Assembly: GCF_003034845.1 (NCBI RefSeq)
Contig: NZ_PZKC01000003.1
Coordinates: 186,001-250,000 of the forward strand
Length of the DNA stretch: 64,000 bases
Origin: Pseudothauera lacus
GTDB lineage: Bacteria > Pseudomonadota > Gammaproteobacteria > Burkholderiales > Rhodocyclaceae
Direction of reading: 5' to 3'
Both the position numbers and the translations under genes were made by a program. Position 1 is the stretch's first letter. Each line of letters begins with the position of its first letter. Of the stretch, positions 46,748 to 55,769 are shown one piece after another. The notes beneath the pieces are model-generated. The model was not told where the DNA came from. It saw only the letters and a program-made list of their open reading frames with translations, and ran no database searches.

Positions 46748-46816
46748 CTAGGGGCCTCGTTGCTCAAGGATTGAAGATTTTCTGTACAGGTTAGCAGTCT
46801 GAGCGATCGGTGGGCA

Positions 46817-47800
46817 TCACCAGGCGCGCACATGCGCACTGCTGCGCAGTTCCAGAGTCAGGCCGCTGTCGAAGCGGGCGAGTGCCTGTTCGGGATAGAC
46901 CTGCTCAACCAGCAGTTCGCCGAGCGGGCGTTCCTGCGATAACGGCTGGCCTCCTGGGCCTCTTGAGTTACTTTCGTTGACGAACAGGCGCAGCCGCATG
47001 CCTGCCTGCAGGTTGCTGGTGAAGCCGGCGTCCAGATGTACCCGTCCTTCGCTGGTGCCGATGATGCGAGCCTGCATGGGCAGGCAGGCCAGAGCGTCTT
47101 CGACGGCTTCGGTTTGCTGGCGGAGGAGTTCGTCGATACGTTGGCCAAGTGTGGTGGTGAAGAAATCGCTGCTCAGCGTGCTGTGCCCGCGGTTATCCAC
47201 TTTACCTTTGACGGCAGTGTTGTGTTGAAGGTGAGCAATCGCGGCGCCGCTGTACCCGTCGTGGATGGTGAGTGTGGTTTCCAGTACGCGCTCGTCGCCG
47301 CTGGGCATGGCGATGGGTTTGAAGCGTCCGAGGCTGATCTCGCCACGTCGCGTGCCCAGGCTGGTGAATTCGCCGCTGACCACGACTTGGGCATCGAACT
47401 GGCGTGCCAGAGTGGTGATCTGCTCGGCTACGCTGCGCAGAGGGTCAAGCGTGTAGGTGGTACCGTCGCGCAGCAGGAAACGGTCTGTTTTTGCCAGCCG
47501 GCGTTGCAGCTCGCGCGGCCAGGCGCTCGCGATGCCAGGTAGGTCGGCGGCCTGGCTGGAGTGGGTGACCGGCATGGCGAGCACCAGTACCTTCTTGCGT
47601 AGCACGAATGGGGTGCCGGGCTCTGGACGGCACAGTGCAGAGCTGCGCGCGACCTGACGCTCCTGCTCGGCCAGTTCGGCACGTCGTTTGTCTTCGGCGG
47701 TCTGGACCATGGGAAGGGTCGTACAAGCCGAGAGGGCGATGCCGGCGGCGATGGCCGTCACGGTGCGCCATGCCTTGGGAGTGGAAGGGGCTGGGGACAT
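46817..47800 (-). CDS. FlgT-like flagellar assembly lipoprotein
   Basis: The 327-residue product starts 11 bases after fliR. It has a lipoprotein-type signal (IAAGIALSACTTLP). A TolB-like middle domain follows (KVLVLAMPVTH, LQRRLAKTDRFLLRDG, AQVVVSGEFTSLG). The C-terminal part (RIIGTSEGRVHLDAGFTSNLQAGMRLRLFV...LLVEQVYPEQALARF) resembles FlgT, the H-ring protein of Vibrio that supports the outer basal body. Linkage to fliR supports a flagellar role. Because fimbrial genes follow, a role in that system cannot be excluded. Confidence 0.6.
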   Translation of the reverse strand: MSPAPSTPKAWRTVTAIAAGIALSACTTLPMVQTAEDKRRAELAEQERQVARSSALCRPEPGTPFVLRKKVLVLAMPVTHSSQAADLPGIASAWPRELQRRLAKTDRFLLRDGTTYTLDPLRSVAEQITTLARQFDAQVVVSGEFTSLGTRRGEISLGRFKPIAMPSGDERVLETTLTIHDGYSGAAIAHLQHNTAVKGKVDNRGHSTLSSDFFTTTLGQRIDELLRQQTEAVEDALACLPMQARIIGTSEGRVHLDAGFTSNLQAGMRLRLFVNESNSRGPGGQPLSQERPLGELLVEQVYPEQALARFDSGLTLELRSSAHVRAW

Positions 47801-47811
47801 GATGTGGGTCC

Positions 47812-48612
47812 TTAGCGAGCAGTGCTAGTGGAAGCCAGTGCGCGCAGCATGGCGTCGATGGCGTCGAAGCCGCGCTCGAAGAAGCTTGCCACCACGGGGC
47901 CGAAATGGCCCATGGAGAGCGCGAGGAGGAAGAAGCCGAGGGTGAGGGTGACCGGGAAGCCGATGGCGAAGAGGTTGAGCTGGGGAGCAGCGCGGGTGAG
48001 TACGCCGAGGGCGACGTTGGTGATCAGCAGGGCGGTGAGCAGGGGCAGTGCGAGGAGCAGGCCGATGGCGAAGATGAGGCTGGCGTAACGGGCGATGAAG
48101 GCCCAGCCGCCGGCGGCGAGCGGGGTGGTGGTGATGGGCAGCCAGTCGAAGCTGCGCACGACCAGGTCGACCATGATCAGGTGGCCGTTGATGGCGAGGA
48201 AGAGCAGGGTGGCAACGAGGCCGAGGAACTCGGACAGCACCGCGGTCTGGCCGCCGGTGGTGGGGCTGAAGAAGATCGCAAAGGACAGGCCCATCTGCAT
48301 GCCGATGAGGGCACCGGCCATGTCCACCGCGGCAAATACCATGCGCATCATGAAGCCGATGGCGATGCCGATGGCCATCTGCCAGACCAGCACCAGCAGG
48401 CCCTCGTAGGAGCCCGGGTCGATTGCCGGCATCGGTGGCAGGGTAGGGATGATGGCCAGCGCGATGCCCATGCCGATGCCCAGGCGCACGCGCACCGGTA
48501 CCGAACGGTGAGAGAACAGCGGGGCGCTGGCGAACATGCCGAGCACGCGCGCCAGCGGATAGATGAAGCCGCCCAGCCAGGCGGCGAGCTGTTCGTAGGT
48601 GACGACCAGCAT
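47812..48612 (-). CDS. fliR: Flagellar export gate protein FliR
   Basis: FliR is a core subunit of the FliPQR export channel. The 266-residue protein has about six membrane segments and the family pattern RVLGMFASAPLFSHRSVPVRVRLGIGMGIALAI, GLSFAIFFSPTTGGQTAVLSEFLGLVATLLFLAINGHLIM and NLFAIGFPVTLTLGFFLL. It lies 10 bases after fliQ in the standard fliPQR order. Confidence 0.95.
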   Translation of the reverse strand: MLVVTYEQLAAWLGGFIYPLARVLGMFASAPLFSHRSVPVRVRLGIGMGIALAIIPTLPPMPAIDPGSYEGLLVLVWQMAIGIAIGFMMRMVFAAVDMAGALIGMQMGLSFAIFFSPTTGGQTAVLSEFLGLVATLLFLAINGHLIMVDLVVRSFDWLPITTTPLAAGGWAFIARYASLIFAIGLLLALPLLTALLITNVALGVLTRAAPQLNLFAIGFPVTLTLGFFLLALSMGHFGPVVASFFERGFDAIDAMLRALASTSTAR

Positions 48613-48622
48613 GGTGGCGTGT

Positions 48623-48892
48623 TCAGCCGATCATGTACGGGATGGACTCGAACAGACGGCGCATGAAGTCCGTTATCGTGGTCAGCATCCACGGGCCGGC
48701 AATGACCATGGTGATGAACATCACCACCACCTTCGGCACGAAGGACAGGGTCATCTCGTTGATCTGCGTGGCGGCCTGGAAGATGCTGATGACGAGGCCG
48801 GTGACCAGTGCCGCGGCGAACAGCGGGCCGGCGACCATGAGGGCGACCTCGACGGCCTGGCGGCCGAGGTCGATGACGGTGGTGGGGGTCAT
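48623..48892 (-). CDS. fliQ: Flagellar export gate protein FliQ
   Basis: The 89-residue protein has two membrane helices and the FliQ pattern: TVIDLGRQAVEVALMVAGPLFAAALVTGLVISIFQAATQINEMTLSFVPKVVVMFITMVIAGPWML. It sits between fliP and fliR as usual. Four FliQ copies surround the FliP-FliR channel in known structures. Confidence 0.95.
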   Translation of the reverse strand: MTPTTVIDLGRQAVEVALMVAGPLFAAALVTGLVISIFQAATQINEMTLSFVPKVVVMFITMVIAGPWMLTTITDFMRRLFESIPYMIG

Positions 48893-48916
48893 GGCGTTAC
48901 TCCTTGGGGTGCGGCG

Positions 48917-49669
48917 CTATACCGCGAAGCTCTGCACCAGCGAGCCGATCAGCAGGGTCCAGCCGTCGACGAGCACGAAGAGCATGATCTTGAACGGTAG
49001 CGAGACGATCACCGGGCTCATCATCATCATGCCCATCGACATCAGCACCGAGGCCACCACCATGTCGATGATGATGAAGGGGATGAAGATGATGAAGCCG
49101 ATCTGGAAGGCGGTTTTCAGTTCCGAGGTGACGAAGGCCGGCACCACCACGCGCATCGGCAGGTCTTCGGCCTTTTCCACCGGCGGCACGTCGGCGAGGC
49201 GGGCGAACAGCGACAGGTCGGGTTCGCGGATCTGCTTGAGCATGAAGGCCTTCATCGGCACCGAGGCACGTTCCAAAGCAACGTCGAAGCCGATCTCGCC
49301 AGCCGCCATGGGCTGATAGGCTTCCTGATAGACGCGTTCGGCCACCGGTGCCATGATGAAGAAGGTGAGGAACAGCGCCAGCCCCAGCAGCACCTGGTTG
49401 GGCGGCGAGGTCTGCGTGCCCATGGCCTGGCGCAGCAGTGAGAAGACGATGATGAGGCGGGTGAAGCTGGTCATCATCAACACCACCGCCGGGATCAGGC
49501 TCAGCGAGGTGAGCAGCAGCAGGGTCTGCACGCTGAGGCTGTAGCTGGTGCCGCCGCCCGCGGTGGGGGTGGCGGTGACTGCCGGCATGACCTGGGCGAG
49601 CGCGGCCAGTGGTGCGCCGGCGAGGATCAGGCCGCACAGCAGGCGGAGCAGGGTGTTCCTAGGCGTCAT
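48917..49669 (-). CDS. fliP: Flagellar export gate protein FliP
   Basis: FliP forms the pentameric core of the export channel. The 250-residue precursor has a cleavable signal peptide ([20 protein letters not shown]). The conserved core reads [62 protein letters not shown] and [33 protein letters not shown]. Its start overlaps fliO by 11 bases. Confidence 0.96.
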   Translation of the reverse strand: MTPRNTLLRLLCGLILAGAPLAALAQVMPAVTATPTAGGGTSYSLSVQTLLLLTSLSLIPAVVLMMTSFTRLIIVFSLLRQAMGTQTSPPNQVLLGLALFLTFFIMAPVAERVYQEAYQPMAAGEIGFDVALERASVPMKAFMLKQIREPDLSLFARLADVPPVEKAEDLPMRVVVPAFVTSELKTAFQIGFIIFIPFIIIDMVVASVLMSMGMMMMSPVIVSLPFKIMLFVLVDGWTLLIGSLVQSFAV

Positions 49670-50081
49670 GCTTGCGCCGTTCCACGGATTGCCTGAGCCA
49701 GGCGGAGAAGTCCTTCACCGCGGGTGCGCCGCTCTCGCCGCCGGGCGTGGCGGGCAGGTCGCCAGCGTCGAGGGTGTGCAGCGTGCGGACGTTGTTCTGG
49801 GTGACGCCGAGCACCAGCACCTTGCCGGCGACCTCGACGAGCATTACCCGTTCCCGCGGGCCCAGCGCGGCGCCGCCGAGTACCTTCAGGTGGCCTGCGG
49901 CGCCGCGGGGGGCGGAGAGGCGCTTGATCGACCACAGCGCGGCAAAGAGCAGGGCAATGACCACGGCGAGGCCGAACAGCATCTGGGTGATGCTGCCGCC
50001 CAGGTCGGGCAGGGCCTCACCCGTCTGCGCGCAGGCGGGCAGGGCGGGTAAGAGCAGCAGGACGAGGAGGATAGGCTTCAC
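49659..50081 (-). CDS. fliO: Flagellar biosynthesis protein FliO
   Basis: FliO stabilises FliP during export-gate assembly. I start it at GTG 50081, giving 140 residues with a signal-like leader ([18 protein letters not shown]), one membrane helix ([25 protein letters not shown]) and a cytoplasmic part with [40 protein letters not shown]. No good ribosome site precedes this GTG, so the start is uncertain; a 5'-extended frame would have a poor N-terminus. Confidence 0.9.
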   Translation of the reverse strand: MKPILLVLLLLPALPACAQTGEALPDLGGSITQMLFGLAVVIALLFAALWSIKRLSAPRGAAGHLKVLGGAALGPRERVMLVEVAGKVLVLGVTQNNVRTLHTLDAGDLPATPGGESGAPAVKDFSAWLRQSVERRKHDA

Positions 50082-50201
50082 GACGGGCTCGCGGACGATC
50101 GACGAGCCTAGGATAGCCGCGCAAGGGGACAGGCCGCGGCACGAACAGCGGGGTAAAAGGGCGATTATTCGCGGTTTTGATGGCGCGCTCGCGGGATTGC
50201 G

Positions 50202-50230
50202 CCCCTCCCCCTTCAAGGGGGAGAGGGGGT
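50202..50230. repeat. Palindromic C/G-run element between fliO and fliN
   Basis: CCCCTCCCCCTT and AAGGGGGAGAGGGGG pair into an imperfect hairpin in the 192-base fliN-fliO gap. This type resembles short dispersed intergenic palindromes. The rest of the gap shows no feature I can name. Confidence 0.45.
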
Positions 50231-50273
50231 GGCGCAGCCTGGATGCAGGCCGCAGGATCCGCTTCGGGATGCC

Positions 50274-50759
50274 TCAGTGGCGGATCTTCCGCATCCTTTC
50301 CGCCGGGGTGATGATGTCGGTGAGGCGGATGCCGAACTTGTCGTTGACCACCACCACCTCGCCCTGGGCGATGAGGGTGCCGTTGACCAGCACGTCCATG
50401 GGTTCGCCGGCGAGGCCGTCGAGTTCCACCACCGAGCCGTGGGCGAGTTGCAGCAGGTTGCGGATCGACAGCTTGGTGCGGCCGAGTTCGACGGTGAGCT
50501 GGACGGGGATGTCCAGGATCATGTCGAAGTCGTTCATCGCTCCGCCGCGTGCGCTGGGGGCGCCGAAATCGGGGAACAGCTCGCTGGCCGGCTTGGCCTG
50601 GTAGGGCGACTCGCCCTCCGCCGCGGCGGCAGCGAGGTCGGCCGCTACCTGCGCGGCTTCGGCATCGGCGCTGCCCGATTCGGAGGCGGCCTGCTCCATC
50701 ATTGCAGCAGCCCAGTCGTCTTCGGTGATCTGTTCGTCTTGGGTGTCGTTGTCAGCCAT
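50274..50759 (-). CDS. fliN: Flagellar switch protein FliN
   Basis: FliN forms the lower C ring with FliM and FliG and docks FliH/FliI export complexes. The 161-residue protein has an acidic N-terminal extension (residues 1-75) and the C-terminal SpoA domain: DMILDIPVQLTVELGRTKLSIRNLLQLAHGSVVELDGLAGEPMDVLVNGTLIAQGEVVVVNDKFGIRLTDI. It overlaps fliM by 8 bases. Confidence 0.96.
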   Translation of the reverse strand: MADNDTQDEQITEDDWAAAMMEQAASESGSADAEAAQVAADLAAAAAEGESPYQAKPASELFPDFGAPSARGGAMNDFDMILDIPVQLTVELGRTKLSIRNLLQLAHGSVVELDGLAGEPMDVLVNGTLIAQGEVVVVNDKFGIRLTDIITPAERMRKIRH

Positions 50760-51765
50760 TTTGGGCTCCCGGTAGCGGCGTGGAGTCGTTCTCCTCCATT
50801 GCCAGGAATCGTTCCAGCTTGAGTGCGTACTGGCCGTTGAGCACGCCGTAACGGCCCTCCAGTACGGGTACGCCGTCGGCCTCGGCCTTCACCAGTTCGG
50901 GCACCTGCAGCGGGATGACGTCGCCGACGCGCATGTTGACGATGTCGCGCAGGGTGACCCGGGCGTGGCCGAGGTTGCACACCAGCTCGACCTCGGCCGA
51001 CTGCAGCTGGCGCGACAGCAGGTTGATCCAGCGTTTGTCCTGGGTGAGGTGGTCGCTCTGCATGGTCGAGTAGAGCATTTCACGGATCGGCTCGACCATC
51101 GAGTAGGGGAAGCAGATGTGCATTTCCGCCTGTGCGCCGCCCATCTCCAGCGAGAAGCTGGTGGAGATGACGATCTCCGACGGGGTGGCGATGTTGGCGA
51201 ACTGGGAGTTCATCTCCGAGCGCACGTATTCGAGCTCAAGCTTGTACACCGGCGCCCAGGCCTTGCTGTATTCGGCGAACACCACGCCCAGCATGCCCTG
51301 GATGATGCGCTGTTCGGTGGGGGTGAAGTCGCGCCCTTCGACGCGGGTATGGAAGCGCCCGTCGCCGCCGAACATGTTGTCCACCACCAGGAACACCAGA
51401 TTGGGGTCGAAGACCACCAGCCCGGTGCCGCGCAGCGGCTTCGCGGTGATCAGGTTGAGGTTGGTGGGCACCACCAGGTTGCGCACGAATTCGCCGTACT
51501 TCTGTACGTTGATCGGCCCCACCGAGACTTCGGCGTTGCGGTGCATGTAGTTGAACAGGCCGATGCGCAGATAGCGCGCGAAGCGCTCGTTGATGAGCTC
51601 CATGGTGGGCATGCGCCCACGCACGATACGCTCCTGGGTGGCGAGGTTGTACGGCTTGACGCCGCCCGCGCCCTCGCTTTCTTCGGCTTCGGGCTCGTCG
51701 GACTCGCCGCTGACGCCACGCAGCAGCGCGTCAACTTCGTCCTGGGAGAGAAAGTCCGAAGACAT
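50752..51765 (-). CDS. fliM: Flagellar switch protein FliM
   Basis: FliM receives CheY-P and controls rotation sense. The 337-residue protein has the N-terminal CheY-binding motif FLSQDEVDALLRGV. The middle CheC-like domain shows LEYVRSEMNSQFANIATPSEIVISTSFSLEMGGAQAEMHICFPYSMVEPIREML. The C-terminal SpoA domain includes VTLRDIVNMRVGDVIPL. It lies 13 bases after fliL. Confidence 0.96.
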   Translation of the reverse strand: MSSDFLSQDEVDALLRGVSGESDEPEAEESEGAGGVKPYNLATQERIVRGRMPTMELINERFARYLRIGLFNYMHRNAEVSVGPINVQKYGEFVRNLVVPTNLNLITAKPLRGTGLVVFDPNLVFLVVDNMFGGDGRFHTRVEGRDFTPTEQRIIQGMLGVVFAEYSKAWAPVYKLELEYVRSEMNSQFANIATPSEIVISTSFSLEMGGAQAEMHICFPYSMVEPIREMLYSTMQSDHLTQDKRWINLLSRQLQSAEVELVCNLGHARVTLRDIVNMRVGDVIPLQVPELVKAEADGVPVLEGRYGVLNGQYALKLERFLAMEENDSTPLPGAQNG

Positions 51766-51778
51766 GATCGTGACCTCG

Positions 51779-52354
51779 TTACTGCACGATGAAGGAGTTG
51801 AACAGCACGCCGTGCACCGGCCCCCACACCATACCGGGGCGGATGTCGCGCGGCGCCGGGGCGCCGACAGCTTCGTTGATCTGGATCAGCAGTTCCTGCG
51901 CCAGCGCTTCGCGGCCTTCCATGGTGGCGACCTCGGAGGGCTTCTTGCTGGACAGCAGGAGATTGGTGCGGTGGCGGATTTCCGGCATGAAGGCGGGCAG
52001 TTGTGCGGCGACCTTGGCATCGGCCACGCGCAGCACGATCACCGCCTGCAGGTAGTGGTCGGATTCTTCGCGGGTGAGGTTGACGGTGAATGTGTCGAGC
52101 TGCACGAACACCGGCGGCTTCGACAGATCCACCGTGGTCATCGCCTGGGCCTGCGGCGCGGCTGCGGGGGCGGCTTCGGGGGCGCTGTCGTCCTTGTTCT
52201 TGTTGCCCTTGATCAGCAGCAACACGCCGACCAGCGCCGCGACGATGAGGAGGACGAGGACGAGGATCACCACGATGATGATCATCAGCTTGCTCTTCTT
52301 CGGTGCGGGAGTTTCGGTTGCTGCCACTTCGGGCTTCGCCGGCGCCTTGGCCAT
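51779..52354 (-). CDS. fliL: Flagellar basal body-associated protein FliL
   Basis: FliL surrounds and activates the stator. From ATG 52354 (AGGAGA upstream) the protein is 191 residues with one membrane helix (KLMIIIVVILVLVLLIVAALVGVLLLI) after a basic N-terminus. The periplasmic domain reads VFVQLDTFTVNLTREESDHYLQAVIVLRV and GREALAQELLIQINEAVG, ending in GVLFNSFIVQ. Confidence 0.93.
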   Translation of the reverse strand: MAKAPAKPEVAATETPAPKKSKLMIIIVVILVLVLLIVAALVGVLLLIKGNKNKDDSAPEAAPAAAPQAQAMTTVDLSKPPVFVQLDTFTVNLTREESDHYLQAVIVLRVADAKVAAQLPAFMPEIRHRTNLLLSSKKPSEVATMEGREALAQELLIQINEAVGAPAPRDIRPGMVWGPVHGVLFNSFIVQ

Positions 52355-52447
52355 GCTGGTCTCCTGGATACTGGGTGCAATTATCGGGTACGCGATGCTA
52401 ACCCGAAGCACGGATTAAGGGGGCTGGGCAGCCCCAATTCAGCCGCT

Positions 52448-53695
52448 TCAGACAAAAGTGTCGACCAGTCCCTCGCTGATCCGTTGCGCCACCGGCGCAC
52501 TTTCGCCACCGCTGTCGCCGGTGTTGCCGTGATTGCCGCTGCCGCTGCCGCTGCCGTTACCGCCAGTGTGGCGGCCGTCGTGCTGCGCCGCGGGTTGCTG
52601 CTGGTCGCTGACGCTGGTCTGGCCGAGGCTGATGCCGGCCTGCTGCATCAGTTCGCGCAGGCGCGGCAGGGCCTGTTCGAGGGCCTCGCGGGCCTCGCGG
52701 TTGGCGGCGACGAAATGGGCATTGGCCTGTTCACCGTTCATGTTGATCGAGACCTCCACCTTGCCGAGGTTGGGCGGGGTGATCACCAGCTCGGCCTTGC
52801 CGCTGCCGCGTCCGGCCAGCCATACCACCTTGTTGCCGACATCCTCGGCCCAGCCCCGCTGGCCCAGCGGGGTGTGCACCTGCAGCTGGGTGCTGGCATG
52901 GGTCTGCAGGGGGTTGCCGCCGCGCGGCGCGAAGATGCCCTGCAGGCCGTTGTTGTTAACGTCGCCCTGCAAGCCTTGCAGGGCGCGTCCGCTTGCTTCC
53001 TTGAAGGTATTAACGGCGGCGGCGTTGCCCGACTGTAGCTGGGTGACCAGACTGGCGATGCGGTTGTCGTTGCCGTCGCTGCCCAGCGTGCTGATGACCC
53101 GGCCGGCCGCGGGGTTGGCAGTCGTGGTGGCGCTTTCGGGCTGTGCCTGCAGGCCGAGGCCGCGCGAGCGCCCGCCCTGCAGCAGGTCGGGGAGCAGATC
53201 GGCTTCTTCCGCCACCGGCATTGCGGCGCTGTCGGCGAAAAGAGCGGCAATGGCTGCCGGCAGGGCGGCAGTTTCCACCGCTGCCTCGGTGCTTTCCGCG
53301 GCGCTTTGCCGGGCGGTGGTGGCGGCCTCGTGTTCGCCCTTGCCCTGTTGTGCTGCAGTCGGCGTCGCCTGCGCGGCGGCGGCAGGGTCCGCTTCACCGG
53401 ATGCCGCGTCCTCATTGCTGCCGGTGGCTTGCGCTGCCTGCGGCCGCTCGCCGCGACTGGCGGCCGCTTGCTCTGCAGAGGGGGCGCTATGCTGCTGTTT
53501 CGGCGCTTCTTCCTGTCGGCTCACGGGCTGAGGCTCCGGCTCGGCGTTGGCGCGCGTTTCCATGCGCTTGCCGAGCAGCTGCGAGAAGGCGTTGCCGGCC
53601 GCGCTGGCCACTGGCGTGGAGTTCAGCAGCAGGGCCTGCAGGTTGAGGGGCTGGAAGCCGCTCTGGGATACGGTGCTGGCAAGTGGGGCAGTCAT
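52448..53695 (-). CDS. fliK: Flagellar hook-length control protein FliK
   Basis: FliK measures hook length and triggers the FlhB specificity switch. The 415-residue protein has a long Ala/Gln/Glu-rich N-terminal ruler of low complexity and the conserved C-terminal FlhB-binding domain: AELVITPPNLGKVEVSINMNGEQANAHFVAANREAREALEQALPRLRELMQQAGISLGQTSV. It is the first gene behind a consensus sigma-54 promoter (53734-53749). Confidence 0.93.
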   Translation of the reverse strand: MTAPLASTVSQSGFQPLNLQALLLNSTPVASAAGNAFSQLLGKRMETRANAEPEPQPVSRQEEAPKQQHSAPSAEQAAASRGERPQAAQATGSNEDAASGEADPAAAAQATPTAAQQGKGEHEAATTARQSAAESTEAAVETAALPAAIAALFADSAAMPVAEEADLLPDLLQGGRSRGLGLQAQPESATTTANPAAGRVISTLGSDGNDNRIASLVTQLQSGNAAAVNTFKEASGRALQGLQGDVNNNGLQGIFAPRGGNPLQTHASTQLQVHTPLGQRGWAEDVGNKVVWLAGRGSGKAELVITPPNLGKVEVSINMNGEQANAHFVAANREAREALEQALPRLRELMQQAGISLGQTSVSDQQQPAAQHDGRHTGGNGSGSGSGNHGNTGDSGGESAPVAQRISEGLVDTFV

Positions 53696-53733
53696 GATGG
53701 GCAGACCTCGGTGACGGTGTTTGCCGCTACTGT

Positions 53734-53749
53734 CGCAAGGGTCGTGCCA
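53734..53749 (-). promoter_or_regulatory. Sigma-54 promoter of fliKLMNOPQR
   Basis: On the minus strand the sequence is TGGCACGACCCTTGCG, a perfect TGGCACG-N4-TTGC with GG-N10-GC spacing. It lies in the 69-base gap between fliJ and fliK, so the fliK run, including fliPQR and possibly the flgT-like and fimbrial genes beyond, has its own start. Confidence 0.85.
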
Positions 53750-53764
53750 GGGTGTTGCCGAGCC

Positions 53765-54214
53765 TCAGTGTTCGCTGTGACGCTTGGTGAACTGGCGGGC
53801 GGCGTGTTCGTCGGCGAGCTTCTGTTCGCGCCGCGCTTCAAGGCGCAGGCCGGCGGCCTGGTGGCGCTGCGAGAGGGTGTCGATGGCCTTCACGCGGTTG
53901 CGCTGTTCCATCCACTGCTGCTGGCCCTGCCGGGTGCGCAGGCGGGATGATTCCACCGCACGTTGCTGGACGGCGATGGCTTCGTCGATCTTGTCGATGA
54001 AGGCGCTGAAATTGCGCCAGGCATCGGCGCTGATGCCGTTGGCGACGGCCTGCAGGAAGCGCTCGTGGTATTCGTCGCGGTAGTTCTGCAGCATTTCCAG
54101 CTTGCGCTGCCCTTCGGCCTCGCTGGCGACCAGTTCGCCAAGGCGGCGGGCGGCATCGTCCATGCGCGTGTGGGCGAGGTCGAGCAGGGGCTGGAGGGGG
54201 AATCCCTTACTCAC
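53765..54214 (-). CDS. fliJ: Flagellar export chaperone-escort protein FliJ
   Basis: FliJ is a coiled-coil protein that links FliI to FlhA and recycles chaperones. I choose GTG 54214 because GGAG lies 6 bases before it, giving 149 residues; another GTG 12 bases upstream lacks this. The sequence is a nearly continuous helical hairpin (LLDLAHTRMDDAARRLGELVASEAEGQRKLEMLQNYRDEY) with many charged residues. Confidence 0.9.
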   Translation of the reverse strand: MSKGFPLQPLLDLAHTRMDDAARRLGELVASEAEGQRKLEMLQNYRDEYHERFLQAVANGISADAWRNFSAFIDKIDEAIAVQQRAVESSRLRTRQGQQQWMEQRNRVKAIDTLSQRHQAAGLRLEARREQKLADEHAARQFTKRHSEH

Positions 54215-54299
54215 TGCGGGCTCCACAGTGGTGAGGAAAAAGTGGCTGGAGCATCAGAGACCTTGTTGGCAGGGGGCCTTGCGGACAGAACAACCCTTC

Positions 54300-54332
54300 C
54301 CTTACCCAACCCTCCCCTTGCAGGGTAAGGGG
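54300..54332. repeat. Inverted repeat between fliJ and fliI
   Basis: CCCTTACCC and GGGTAAGGG are perfect 9-base arms around a C-rich 15-base loop. It lies in the 148-base fliI-fliJ gap. The composition resembles the element between fliO and fliN, suggesting dispersed intergenic palindromes. A second palindrome (GGCGCGCCAGGCGCC) follows at about 54341. Confidence 0.5.
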
Positions 54333-54362
54333 TGTTCCCGGCGCGCCAGGCGCCGGGCGGGG

Positions 54363-55769
54363 CTATTTTGAGCCGGTAAACAGTTCGTACAGGTGGCGCA
54401 CGGCGTCGGCGTAGTTTTCGCGTTCGTCGATGCGCTGCTGCAGGAACGCTTCAAGTTTAGGATAAACCGCGACCGCCGTGTCGAGCAGAGGGTCGGAGCC
54501 GGCCTGGTAGGCGCCCACGGCAATCAGGTCGCGCGAGCGCTGGTAGCGTGAGAACAGTTGCTTGAAGCGGCGCACAAGGTCGAAGTGTTCGTCGCCGACG
54601 AGGTTGTGCATTGCCCGCGAGATCGACTGTTCGATGTCGATGGCGGGGTAGTGGCCCTGGTCGGCGAGCACGCGCGAGAGTACGAAGTGGCCGTCGAGGA
54701 TGGCCCGTGCGGAGTCGGCGATGGGGTCCTGCTGGTCGTCGCCTTCGGCGAGCACGGTGTAGAAGGCGGTGATCGAGCCGCCGCCGTCGGGGCCATTGCC
54801 GGCGCGCTCGACCAGCGCGGGAAGCTTGGCGAAGACGCTCGGCGGGTAGCCGCGGGTGACCGGCGGCTCACCGATCGCCAGGGCGATCTCGCGCTGTGCC
54901 ATGGCGTAGCGGGTGAGGGAGTCCATGATCAGCAGCACCTGCTTGCCCTGGTCACGGAAATGTTCGGCGATGGTGGTGGCGTAGGCGGCACCCTGCAGGC
55001 GCATCAGCGGGCTGGTATCGGCCGGGGCGGCAACCACCACCGAGCGCGCCAGACCTTCGGCGCCGAGGCTGTGTTCGATGAACTCCTTGACCTCGCGACC
55101 GCGTTCGCCGATGAGGCCGACGACGATGACGTCGGCCGAGGTGTAGCGCGCCATCATGCCGATGAGCACCGATTTGCCCACCCCCGAGCCGGCGAACAGC
55201 CCCAGGCGCTGGCCGCGGCCGACGGTGAGGAGGCTGTTGATGGCGCGGATGCCGACATCCAGCGGAGCGGAGATCGGCGCGCGCGACAGGGGGTTGAAGG
55301 GGCGGCTCTGCAGCGAACGGGTGAGCGGGGCGTTGAGCGGGCCGAGCTGGTCGAGCGGGCGGCCGGCGCCGTCGATGACGCGGCCGAGCAGGTTGTCGCC
55401 CACCGGCAGGTGCTTGGCGCGATCGGAGGTGCGCCGCGCCGGTGGCAGGCGCTGGCCGGGGCGCAGGCGGTGGGGGCTGGCTTCGATGGGATAGACGCGG
55501 GCGCCGGGGGCGAGGCCGTAGACGTCGTCGGTGGGCATCATGTAGAGCTTGTCGCCGTTGAAGCCGACCACTTCGGCCTCCACTGCGCCGCCGCCCGGGG
55601 CCATTACCCGGCAGCCGGCGCCCAGCGGCAGCTTGAGGCCGGCCGCTTCCATCACCAGGCCGTTGATGCGGGTGAGGCGTCCGGAGGTTTCGACGACGCT
55701 GCCCTGTTCGACGAGCTTGCGGGCGTCGCCGAGGAAATGGCACCACTTTTCCGCCAGCGGGGCGCTCAT
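54363..55769 (-). CDS. fliI: Flagellum-specific export ATPase FliI
   Basis: FliI powers and orders flagellar export. The 468-residue protein is an F1-beta-like ATPase with Walker A AGSGVGKS (residues 193-200), [17 protein letters not shown], Walker [27 protein letters not shown] and the export-ATPase signature [19 protein letters not shown]. It overlaps fliH by four bases. Confidence 0.97.
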   Translation of the reverse strand: MSAPLAEKWCHFLGDARKLVEQGSVVETSGRLTRINGLVMEAAGLKLPLGAGCRVMAPGGGAVEAEVVGFNGDKLYMMPTDDVYGLAPGARVYPIEASPHRLRPGQRLPPARRTSDRAKHLPVGDNLLGRVIDGAGRPLDQLGPLNAPLTRSLQSRPFNPLSRAPISAPLDVGIRAINSLLTVGRGQRLGLFAGSGVGKSVLIGMMARYTSADVIVVGLIGERGREVKEFIEHSLGAEGLARSVVVAAPADTSPLMRLQGAAYATTIAEHFRDQGKQVLLIMDSLTRYAMAQREIALAIGEPPVTRGYPPSVFAKLPALVERAGNGPDGGGSITAFYTVLAEGDDQQDPIADSARAILDGHFVLSRVLADQGHYPAIDIEQSISRAMHNLVGDEHFDLVRRFKQLFSRYQRSRDLIAVGAYQAGSDPLLDTAVAVYPKLEAFLQQRIDERENYADAVRHLYELFTGSK

